From the NCBI GenBank assembly GCA_947311845.1, contig CAMZMU010000096.1, positions 12,569,061 to 12,633,060 on the forward strand: a DNA stretch of 64,000 nt. Reading direction: 5' to 3'. The stretch's first letter is position 1. Every line of letters begins with the position of its first letter. The notes under the pieces are model-generated. The model was not told the origin of the DNA, made no database searches, and saw nothing but the letters and a program-made list of their open reading frames with translations. The translations under genes were made by a program, and so were the position numbers. Below, piece after piece: positions 36,974 through 47,000 of the stretch. The stretch is from Poa pratensis. Lineage: Eukaryota; Streptophyta; Magnoliopsida; Poales; Poaceae.

Positions 36974-38334
36974 GTAGTAGCTGACAATCACTCCTGGCAT
37001 GCTTTCTGTGCTCACCGACGAGATACTACAAGTAACGCGCAAGCTCTCCACAATGCCATTTCTAGTATCTAAGATTCAGAACCGAGGCGACACCGGACCA
37101 CTCCTGAATCGATTAGTTAACGAGGCAAGCGGGAGGAGGAGTGGGTGCTCCAAAGATAAACTGGAAGCCTTCACAAAACTTAGAAAAGTATGGTCCCATC
37201 TATCGTATCATGAAAAACACGGTGAAAATATTCACGACCCATCATAAGCCCTGACAGTTCTCACCGCAAATAGCAACAGGCTCACCACTGCCCACAGGTT
37301 CCAGAGATGCCACTTCCTCAACTTACACAGCAGGATCAAATCAACGTCGCAGAAGACAGAACAAGAGCATGCGTGTCAAGAAGCAACCGAACGGCCACAC
37401 AGGTCTACAGGCAAGAGCTACCAAGTAAAACCAAACGTCGAAGCAACCAACATGCCAGGAGATGACACCACTGAGAGTCCCGGACCAAAGGAAGTTCATG
37501 GCTGCTTGCATCATAGGAACACATCCTGCTCGAGAAGCTTGACGACCTCGTCCTGGCTGTTGAGCTTGGCAACCTCGATGGGGGTCTTCCCGTCCAGATT
37601 TTGGAGCGTACTGAAACCATTACAAAGTTTTAAACCAAGGGATCCGCGATTTAACCAATTTCAGAGAAAACATGGGGTTTGACTTACACAGCAGCGCCGT
37701 GCTTCAAGAGAAGATCCACGCATTCCTTCCGACCGTATCCAGCGGCATAATGAAGTGGGGTGTTCTTGTTCTTATCCAATGCGTCCACTGCAGCACCTGC
37801 CTCCAGAAGGATCTCCGCACACTTCAACTGAAAAATACAAAAGTTCATCCAGTCAATTGCTGATAATCAACTTATTTTTCCTAGATTACGCAGGACTCCC
37901 TGCTTAAAGGCCATCCAACAGATACAAATAGCCAACAGCACAGTTGGCCTTCGAATTCAGAACTCATGTTAGTATATACAGTATGTAATTCGGCAGCAAT
38001 GCAACAACTAAGTACTAGTAATTGTTAAGAAACAACTAGTAAATAAAATCTCTGCACACATTAAAAATTTGCCAGAACACGAAGTACATTACTCAAACTG
38101 GCTGCAACGAGATACACCATGCATGACTAGAAACAAGTCAACTAAGCCAGGTCCGTTTACCAACTGATGGAATTTAAATTTTACATGTGATAGAAAGAGA
38201 AAAGCCAAAATGTGGAAACATCGTAGGGTCTAAGGGGATATTCACATAAGTTTGAATGGTGCATCATTGGTTAAAGTTTACAGGTTCAGCACATTACGCA
38301 CCTCGCCATATCCACATGCAAAATGTAAAGCTCT
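36974..38334 (-). repeat. AKR2 3' duplication arm belonging to the complete gene
   Basis: Direct repeat of 33677-35042, offset by about 3.3 kb. It includes the AKR2 3' flank, the last two exons and most of the sixth exon. On the right, homology with the other arm ends inside the sixth exon near 38334, while this arm continues into the rest of the intact gene. Confidence 0.92.
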
Positions 38335-41300
38335 CCTTCCCTCTGCATCTTCGTCATCCTTGTTTGCTCCACCATCTAATGCTTTCTTCAGACCCTGCTG
38401 TCTTATCCGACTTGTCAATGCAGCACTTAATAGTAGTAAATAAGTACAACAATTTCGTAGAGATTTCGTCAGACGCGAGTAAAAATTTGAAAGATGGCAA
38501 AAATCATATCGAATGCAAAGTTCAGGGAAATTTCCTTTTAGAAAGGAAAAAAAATGAAGGTGGCATCCAGTGAGAAATGTGCAGAAATTTCAACCCCAGA
38601 AAGTAATCATCTGAGAATGGACTCATTTTCAGGATCCTCACCAATTGTAAGCTAGTTTGTGAGCTGCCTTTAAACAAATATATTAGATGGTCATTTAATA
38701 AGCACACCACCCGTAAGCTATGAGAAGGAAGCCTGATTATGATGTAGAACCATTAAGGGAGGAAGTATTCCTTAGTCATATAAATCAAAAGTTTGTGTGC
38801 TTAGTTGGATCATGATAGATTTGGTAAAAACTACTAAGTAGCACACTTGAGCATTCTTGTGAAGATACTAACATGGATAAAATACCGATCAAATGAGCAA
38901 ATCAACTAGCAGCGGAAACTAATCAGAAGTCAAAGCCTATAGCCATCATGTAACAGCAATTACCTCTGCATCACCAACACTCGCGGTATGATGGACAATG
39001 GACTCATCATCATACTCGCCTTCCTCCTCGGTTTCTTGAGGTCCAGATAGTACAGTAGAAGTAGAGTCATCTCCTGGGACATTAATTGACATAGCCTGGC
39101 CAATCTTTTGAAGAATCTCTGGGTCATTCCAGTACCTAGATTAAGTTAAGAAAACTATCTCAGCAACTTTAAGCCGCAATCAGGTGTGAATAACGCATAG
39201 GATACCTACTTCACCAATGCAGATGGACCACCACTCTCAATGTCATCAAGAATAGGCTTCAAAGATGGATCATCCTTGATACGGGCCATTCGCTCTTCAA
39301 GCTGATCTTGATGAGCTGGACAAGTCAGGTTCTCGAGCATACTGGACATTGCAGGATCCTGTCATACGTACAAAAACACTTTAGGAAAAATAACATGGAG
39401 CATAACACTAGGGTGTCAAGTGAGAAAATAAAATGTGGTACCTGCATAAGAGTATTCCCAAGACGCTCTGCCATTGACATAAACTGAGGATTCTGCATAA
39501 CTTGTGTCATGGTTTCCATGTAGGCTTGAGGATCCAAATTTGGAACACCCTCTTCCCCAGTAGCCTGAGCACTTTTCTGAAGCTGCTCGGCCATCTTGTT
39601 GAATACAGGGTCGCTCGCAATTTGTTCAGCCATCTCTCTGATAGATGGATCCTGTATGTGACAAAAAAGTTAGACATATACAAGATGAGAAAAGTAGAAC
39701 TTCTGTGATGCACAAAAGAGAATATGTTTCATGTTTCCAGCACAGCAGGGAAATAAACATTTCAAGCCCTCACTTAACGAAACTATCAAAGGCACAAGGA
39801 GAAAACATACGTTGAGCAAGCTGCTCATATTGGAAAAATCAAATGGATTGGGAAGGCCTGTCTCAGCTGTCGGTGAAGACCCTTTTCGTGCGTCGGACGA
39901 CCCATCGGATTTTAGACTTTTGTTCTGGTCTGAAATGTAATCGCACAAAGTTAAAAAGAGCACGTCAGAGGCTACAGAATTATGCATTCAGAATAAACGC
40001 CAAACTACCATTGCTTAACTTCTGTCTTAATCACATAAGTGAAGTAATAACCGCTATTTAAGTATTGTAACCGGTAGTGAATGCCGATTTCATGCTTAAC
40101 AGAAATATAATCATGATGATTCTCTTCAAACAGCAAACCACAAGGCTCCAGGCTACACCCTAAATCAGCAGCACATGGTTTCAAGTTTTAAAGCTAGACA
40201 TATGTCTTGCTCGTCATCATGACACAGAAGCAGGAAGAGCACCAAAGCAGAACCTCACATCTAGCTAGGCATTATAAGAGCATCTCCAACAGACGCGCTT
40301 CGGCGCCGCGCGCTATATTTTGTATCCAGCGCCAAAAAGGCGTTTTCGGGCGCGGCGCGCTGGTTTTGCTTTTCCAGCCGCGCTATAGTTTAGCGCGCCG
40401 AAACGCAGCGCTCCAGCGGACGCCCAAAAACTCCAGCGCGCGCGGCTAGCCGGCGCTAGACAAAAATGAAACCAATATGATAGTTCAAATATAGATAAAT
40501 ACATTGCGTAGAATAAATATGCAAACCAACATGATAGTTCAAATATAGAATAAATACATGACATAGTTCTACGCATAGTTCATCAAACCACAATCAAGTT
40601 GATCAAACACCTTGTGTGCATTTGATCAAACACCATGGGCGCGTCGGGTGGCAGCTCCGCTTCCGGTTGCGTCGGCGCTTGGAAGGGCGGAGGCGGGGGT
40701 GGCAGATGCGCTTCCGGTTGCGGCGGTGCTTGGAAGGGCAGTGGCGGCGCTTGGATGGGCGGAGCCAGGGCCGCCGCTTTCCTCACCCGCTTTGCAGCCG
40801 GTTCCCCCTTCTTCCCCTTTTGTGCCGCCGCCGACGCCGCCGGCCGCTTGGCCGCCGGCCGCTTGGCGGCCGCCCGCGCGACGCCGTCGATGGAGTTCGC
40901 CCGGGGCGCCATGAAAAGGCCGCACGCGAGACCAACGGGAGGAGCGGCGGCGCCGGTGGAGGTGGCAAATCCCGCGCTAGGGTTTGCGGCGGCGCCGGCG
41001 AGCGAGGGGTCGCGCAGGTAGGGAGGGGTCGGGGGGACGTCGGAGCGGCCGTCCATCGCCGGAATTTCGCCGGCGGCGGCGGCGCGGGAGGGGCGAGGGC
41101 GGGAGAGAGAGCGCGAGCGGCGAGAGATTTCAGCGGCAGTTGGGGGATTCACGCGCGTTTTTCTTTTCCCCGCGCGCTGGACGGCAGGCCGCAAATAAAC
41201 CGCTGACGGTACCGCTTCGTCCCGCGCGCTGGACGGTTATCGCGCGCGGTTCTTTTCGCGCGTCTGCTGGAGCATGCGAAACGGCCCCGCGCGCGGCAAA

Positions 41301-41774
41301 CGACCGGTATATCCCGCGCGTGGCGTTTTTGCAGCCGCTGTTGGAGATGCTCTAAGCACACTGCACTTTCTGTTTACAATTAGCAAACGGGGCCTCGAGA
41401 AGCCATCAGAGTACAGAACACTGGTTTTACTATCTTCTAACATTAATCGGTCAAAAACCTACAGAATTAACTGCCACGGCCATTGTAACACGAACACGAC
41501 GAAGTCCGAAATCACCACTCCACACTAGTTCCCCTCAGCCACATACATATCTCCAAAATCAATCTAGACCGCGCGCACCAAACGCTCCAACTCCCGCGCC
41601 ACGACCACCGGAAAACTCCAAATGACGGCCCCTATCGCAGATCTAGCGGCTGGCCGCTGGCCGGAGACGGGATCATGGAACAGCGCGGGGAGGATGGAGG
41701 AGCACCGAAAAACCCTGTGAACGGCGGGGAAGACCGGCGAGGAGGAGCGTTTGGAGGTAGTTACCGGAAGCCAT
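37511..41774 (-). CDS. AKR2: ankyrin repeat-containing protein 2 (AKR2), chaperone for organelle membrane proteins
   Basis: AKR2 is a cytosolic chaperone that binds tail-anchored and signal-anchored proteins bound for the chloroplast outer envelope and peroxisomes. Eight coding exons join in frame: 41765-41774 (only 10 bp), 39811-39929, 39442-39651, 39210-39358, 38964-39135, 38302-38394, 37688-37827 and 37511-37610 (993 bp, 330 aa; the Arabidopsis protein is about 340). The N terminus [12 protein letters not shown] is made by splicing ATGGCTTCCG to exon 2. [11 protein letters not shown] and [18 protein letters not shown] mark the STI1-like middle, ending near [17 protein letters not shown]. 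An acidic linker ([10 protein letters not shown]) precedes the ankyrin repeats from about residue 220 ([39 protein letters not shown]). Intron 1 (1,835 bp) carries a Harbinger-like element. The 3' end is duplicated downstream. Confidence 0.96.
40278..41352 (-). mobile_element. PIF/Harbinger-type DNA transposon (non-autonomous), in AKR2 intron 1
   Basis: A 1,075-bp GC-rich element bounded by perfect 15-bp terminal inverted repeats, GAGCATCTCCAACAG at 40278-40292 and its complement ending at 41352. TAA flanks both ends (40275-40277 and 41353-41355), the three-base target duplication expected of PIF/Harbinger. No DDE transposase is encoded. A 203-codon minus-strand frame (40583-41194) is rich in Pro and Ala. 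It has a basic patch ([14 protein letters not shown]) and two imperfect repeats of the form PFQAP-QPEA-LPP. It may be a remnant of the Myb/trihelix-like second ORF or captured host sequence. Confidence 0.88.
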
Positions 41775-42249
41775 GGCGGATCGGACGGGCGGGCGGCGGC
41801 GACGCGGAGGCTGAGGAAGGCTTGCGGGGGAGGTAAGGCAGCAACAGCGGCGAAGGAAGAGGAAAACCCTCGAGGGCTTGGAGACAAAGAAAGGAAGAGG
41901 AGGTTTGCTGATCAGGACAGATCGGAGCAAGTAGAAAGTATTTTATGACATGGTCCCGTATTTTGTATTTTTTTGGTAGCGAATTCCACTTTTTATGCAT
42001 CGTCAGGTGCACGTATGTGAAACTTATCGCAAAATATGCCAGACGCATAGCTGAAAAAATCAGCTCATTTATAAAGAGACAAATTTAACAAAAATATGAC
42101 ATGTTGAGTGCATCATCTTTCGAAACCCCGTCGCCATCCTCCTAGTCCTCCCTAATCATCTACAACAGTCTTATCGTCGACACAACGACCCGAGTACGAG
42201 TAGAGAGCATATTGCTACATCTCGGCGCATTCATAACGACAAGGACATA
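41775..42249. other. AKR2 5' UTR and promoter region
   Basis: The stretch just upstream of the AKR2 start (41775-41930) is GC-rich with CGAGGG- and GGAGG-type runs, as in grass 5' UTRs. Beyond 41,950 it is AT-rich and nothing was recognised. Confidence 0.4.
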
Positions 42250-42806
42250 TATCCCGTGGCACAACGGGTGGAGAGGGTATGGGTATGGGTTCGCATAACC
42301 CATACCCGTGTACCCACGTACCCTCTAAATATGTACTTTGTCGTGAGTTTGTGAACTTAAAGTGTACGACTATGTGTTGCTATTTTATCACTATGTGCTG
42401 CCGTTTATCATTAAAATGTGCCGTTGTTTATGTGCAAGTGTTGCTATCCTTTATGCGCAAGTGCGGCTTCTTGCATGTGTTGCTTATGCGTAAATGTTGC
42501 TTTTTATAAGTATATGTGATGCTAATGTGCTGCAGTTCATAACTTTGTGATGTAGTTTAAAATGTATTTGTTGGTTAGAGTTATATGATTAGATGATGGT
42601 TTTTACGAATTTCCCTACTCATTCTATTGTGTTGCAAACAAGGGTATTTTTACCCGCGGGTAACCCTTTACCCTGTCGGGTGAAGGGTATGGGAAAAAGT
42701 TGTACCCGCACAAGGGTATGGGTACGGGTGACGGGTAAGGTTAGAAACGACGGGTAAGGGTATGGGGTGGCTTCACCCTTACCCATACCCTGTGGGTGCC
42801 ATCCCT
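42250..42806. mobile_element. hAT-like transposon remnant (GGGTA-rich ends)
   Basis: Two GGGTA/TACCC-rich clusters, about 42,262-42,320 and 42,650-42,806, face each other around an AT-rich core. The right end, read on the minus strand, is CTAGGGATGGCACCC. This resembles the TAGGGATGGCAACGGGT terminus common to plant hAT elements. The left end is more degraded, and an 8-bp target duplication could not be settled. No transposase is present. The assignment rests on terminal style only. Confidence 0.5.
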
Positions 42807-42829
42807 AGCATCACTTTCGATGATCATAG

Positions 42830-43570
42830 CTCGTGCATGTTCATACTCGTGTTTTCGACTGCTTATTACATTATCAGTCCACTTGACACATCCCGGTGGA
42901 GTTAGTTGCTCTCAACCTTCAGCTTAACTGTTACTCAAATTGCCATAAAACAGAGTGAGCTGACCAAGCGCGATGGTCGATAATAAACAAAAATAATGTG
43001 GTTTTGCATCTTCTAACCCTCTTAATAGAATAAAATGGCGGCCACATTCAAGATACGATTTTGATCTCGGTCAGGCTGAAGGGTACCATAGCTAGTAACG
43101 ACCAGAACACATACACAAAGGGGAAACAACCATATTCAGCAATAGTCGAGCAGATCACACTATATGTACATTATTATTGAGATTTGGACTCAATCCGGCA
43201 ATGAAATACAAAATTGTCCATGGTCGTAGACTCGTAGTACTATATTTCATTGCATTTTTTGCGGACAGTTACCAAAAAGTCAGGAAACACACATGGCCAT
43301 CCACACTACATATATGATATATCATCACAACGACATTCACGTACAAACGCAAGCAATTTTTCCATGTCAGAGAATTTAAATTTTGTCATGAGCTCATGTC
43401 ATGTCAGAGATTTAGTACAAGAAAATCTCAAGATGAACATAGCTAACAAAGCCTCCTAAATGATTACAACATTCAAAGAACTCCTCATCTAACTTGGGTG
43501 CTCAACAAGATAAGCAAAAATTGCACCACAAATTTCCCATACTTCATTCCCGAAACCCATACGAATCTTT
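42830..43570 (-). pseudogene. decayed copy of WBP2-like gene introns and 3' flank
   Basis: Segments match the WBP2-like locus at 52330-54100 in the same order and orientation. ACACATCCCGGTGGAGTT pairs with 52.38 kb, AAGATACGAT and TTTGATCTCGG with 52.54-52.58 kb, and GAGCAGATCACAC with 52.74 kb. TATATTTCATTGCAT pairs with 52.82 kb, GCAAGCAATT and GTCAGAGAATTTA with 53.50-53.52 kb, and AACTCGGGTG-like sequence with 54.03 kb. The protein-coding exons of the source gene are missing between these islands. It is non-coding as it stands. Confidence 0.72.
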
Positions 43571-44095
43571 CCACTTTCCCGATCCTGTCACTATCGTCTT
43601 ATAGTATATAAGCAAAATTTAATTTAACATACATGGTTTTCACATGCCTGCAATATAAATCTCGATTGGTCGATGGTTTTCCAATTTTCTACGAATTGCA
43701 CCGACGCATCTATAAAATCCATCTAACTCGGTATCAGGATTTTGGTTACGGAGTGGTAAATCCGGATCAGCAACCAATTTTTCAGACCACCCCCGGTAAA
43801 TGGGTTTGCCGGGCAAAAAATATCAAATATTTTTGAAAACTTGAATTTATAAACGAACACCTTTGGTAAAATGGTCATACCAAAAAAAACTGAATTCAAA
43901 TTATGGTTGTCAAGTTTGTCAGATAACTATCCAGAATTTCTTGGTACGGAAACAATTCGGTGCCAAACCTTGCTCAGTCCCCACGACGGTTCCGATCCTC
44001 AAAACCCTTCTCCTCCTTCCCTCGCCGCCGCCTTCGCCTCCCCTCGCCTCCTCCCAGATTACACCCTACCCCGAGCGATCGAGCCTTGCCCGTCG
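43571..44095. other. 5' flank of the DUF629 gene
   Basis: The stretch is AT-rich to about 43,970 and then becomes C-rich (CTCCTCCTTCC-type runs), as in a 5' UTR. The reading frame is open upstream from 43871. The family-like start MGKSGAVNPRKVA is at 44096, so that ATG is preferred. Confidence 0.5.
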
Positions 44096-47000
44096 ATGGG
44101 AAAATCCGGTGCCGTGAACCCGAGGAAGGTGGCCAGGGAAGTGCTGCTGCAGGACCACGAGGGCCAGCACGCCGCCGCGCTGCAGCGGGCAGACGCGCTC
44201 GCCATCGCCCACCCGAGATCGGCCCTCGCACACTTTCTCGCGGGGCACCTCCACCTCTTCGCCGCCATTCGCGCTCGCCGAGACGCCGCCGCCGCCAGCA
44301 CGGAGCAGGCCGACGCGCACCTCAGCTCCGCCCGCACCGCGCTCTCCAACGCCAAGACGCTCGTCCCGCACTGCATCGACATCGCCACCGCGCTCGGCGA
44401 CGCCCTCGCCGAGTCCTCCATGCACCGCGAGGCAGAGGCCGAGTACCGCCGCGCCATCGGCATCTCCGCCCCCGTCGACCCGGCCAAGCACAACGCGGCG
44501 TACGGCATGCACGGCGGCCCCGAGGCCTCATCCATCACCGCCAACGACAGGGTGCAGGGGGCCAGGGCCAGGGCGAGGAGGGCGTTCGACCGCCTGAAGA
44601 ACAAGCCTGTCGCCGCCGAGGTCGACCGGGTGCTCGACGTCTCCACGCGCGACGGGGCGCACGCGGCGCGGCCGCACGCCAAGCGCGTCGCCGAGCGCTT
44701 CCCGGGCTCGGTGCGCGCGCAGCTCCTCGAGGCGTACGTGGACCTCCAGTTCGTCCGTGGCCTCGACGCCGCCCCCGATAAGAGGGCATGCCTGCGACGA
44801 CCTCTCGCCTCCATACACCGTGCGGCGCAGAGCTTTCCCAACTCGGTGGTGACCGCCGCATTCCGCGCCAAGCTGCTGTTCCTCCTGGGCGAGCACGACG
44901 CCGCCGAGAGCGAGTGCGGCCGGGCGCTCTCCCTGAAGAACCCCCATGACCCCGATCTAGACTGCGTCCCTCTTGGATCCGTCAGCGGGGCCGATCCTGT
45001 CGCGAGGCTGGTCTCGCTCTCCAGGCAGCTTCGTGAACTGGCTCTCAAGATCATTGGGATGGCCGAAGATTACTGGAACAACTCCATGACATCCGAGAGC
45101 CGGAGCGGGTTCATGTGCGTGAGGCTTGACACTCTACAGGAGGAGTACGACAAGGTTGATCCGCCGTCGTCTGCCGCAATATTCACCTTGTCGGGTGCCC
45201 TAAGCTTTCTAAAGGAACACAAGTCCTGGAGGTTCTGGGTTTGCCCCTTTTGTGATGATCCCACGAAGCACACGGACACTGCTTCGTTGCTGGATCACTT
45301 GTGCAGCGATCACCCAAAGATAGTCCTCCTGAGGCTTAAGTCGATTCTGGACCCAAAAACCGTACTAGAGGGCGATGGTTCTTTCGGTGGTGTGACCTTT
45401 TGTAAAGATTCAAAAGACCAGCACGACGTCATGCGCTTCAAACCGAGGAACGATATATTCAGATGGATGTTCTGTGGACCTAACAGAAGGATTGTGGCAC
45501 CCAGGCCGTTTGGTGAAGTGAGAAAAGAGAAATGCAGGACGGGGATTATGCTTCTGGAGATTATCAGGAAAAAGTTGTCTGCTTTGCCTACAGATCAATC
45601 GAGCGCCAAGGTTTAATTTATCTTTTAGTTTTTCTTCATTACAGTGTCCTTGTGTACTTATTATGCGCAATGATTAATTTCATCCAGGTCTTGACTAACG
45701 ATTTGGTTGTGCATGCAGTATGCGATGACAGCTTTTGAAATCCAGGAGGACTGGCTTAACTTCGTCGAGCGTTCCGTCTTGGATTATCGACAAGTCATCC
45801 TGACGCTTGCGAGATCATTCTTATGGGTTTGTTTATGTCTGCATTTGCTTGTTCATCGTTTCTATTTGCTCATCTTAATTATCTACTTATTACTGATAAC
45901 CATCTTTCTTCAGAGAGAGTTAAAGAAACACATGGCTGAAGATCCAAAAGTTGCTGCTCGCAGAATCAGTGCTGCTGATATTGATGCAGTATTTGACAAT
46001 GGTACTACTGAGGACCATGTCACCACGCCTATCGAAGAACGGGCAGAGGAAAAGGATTATGAAGGTGCAGACAACCAAAAAACTGAACTCCACAAGGTAC
46101 TGTTTGTCTTCACTTTGTTCCAAATATTGTGCCGAAATTTTCGTTTTGAGTAGTGTTACTGTTACAGTATAGTTTACCTGATTGACTAAGAACAGAAGTA
46201 CCTCGAATCACGATATCCTGTGCGGTCTAATTACTGTCTCAGTAATTGATCTGACTACATATGGAATTATTAACAGGTACAACATTCATGTCATTCTTCA
46301 CACTCTGAGCAGGCTCTAAATATCCATGGGATCATAAACAAGGGTAAGAATATTCTATGTTGTGCTGCTCTTCTTTACCCCCATGGAAGGATACCTTTTA
46401 CTCCCTCCGTTTTTAAATATAAGATGTTTTATCATTTGTCCACATGCACATGTATACAAATATATATAGACAAGTTTTAGTGTGTACATTCACTCATTGC
46501 AGTATGCATCTAGACAACATGTGACACCTAAAACATCTTATATTTAAAAACGGAGGAGTAGTTTTTACACGACTAGAGCCTTTCATTTGGTTCTTATAAG
46601 GATGCTTCAATCAATCTGTGCTTCGTTTGTACCTGTTCTTGTCCTCAGAAAATCGTTTCTCTTTTCATTTACATGTTGAAGAGTAATAGAACTTGTATAT
46701 TGATTGATTTGATCAAGCCGTATTACAAAGTATATAAGGGCAATATCCCAACCGACATAGGCTAGACGTAGACTTGGAGTACAAACCGAATAGGATTACA
46801 ACGAGGAGAAGGTATCGTAATACAATAGTCTAACATCCCCCCGCAGTCTCAACGGGAGGCTCGATGACGTTGAGACTGAATCGAATATCTGTAAATGGCT
46901 TAGTTGCAAGCCCCTTGGTGAAGATGTCAGCAAATTGTGCCGTTGTGGGAACATGGAGAACGCGTACTTGTCCCAAAGCAACTTTCTCCGGAACAAAGTG

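Noticed and set aside
44059..45054. 331-codon antisense open frame over DUF629 exon 1
   Set aside because: It is a shadow of the high-GC third positions of the real plus-strand exon, and no domain is seen.
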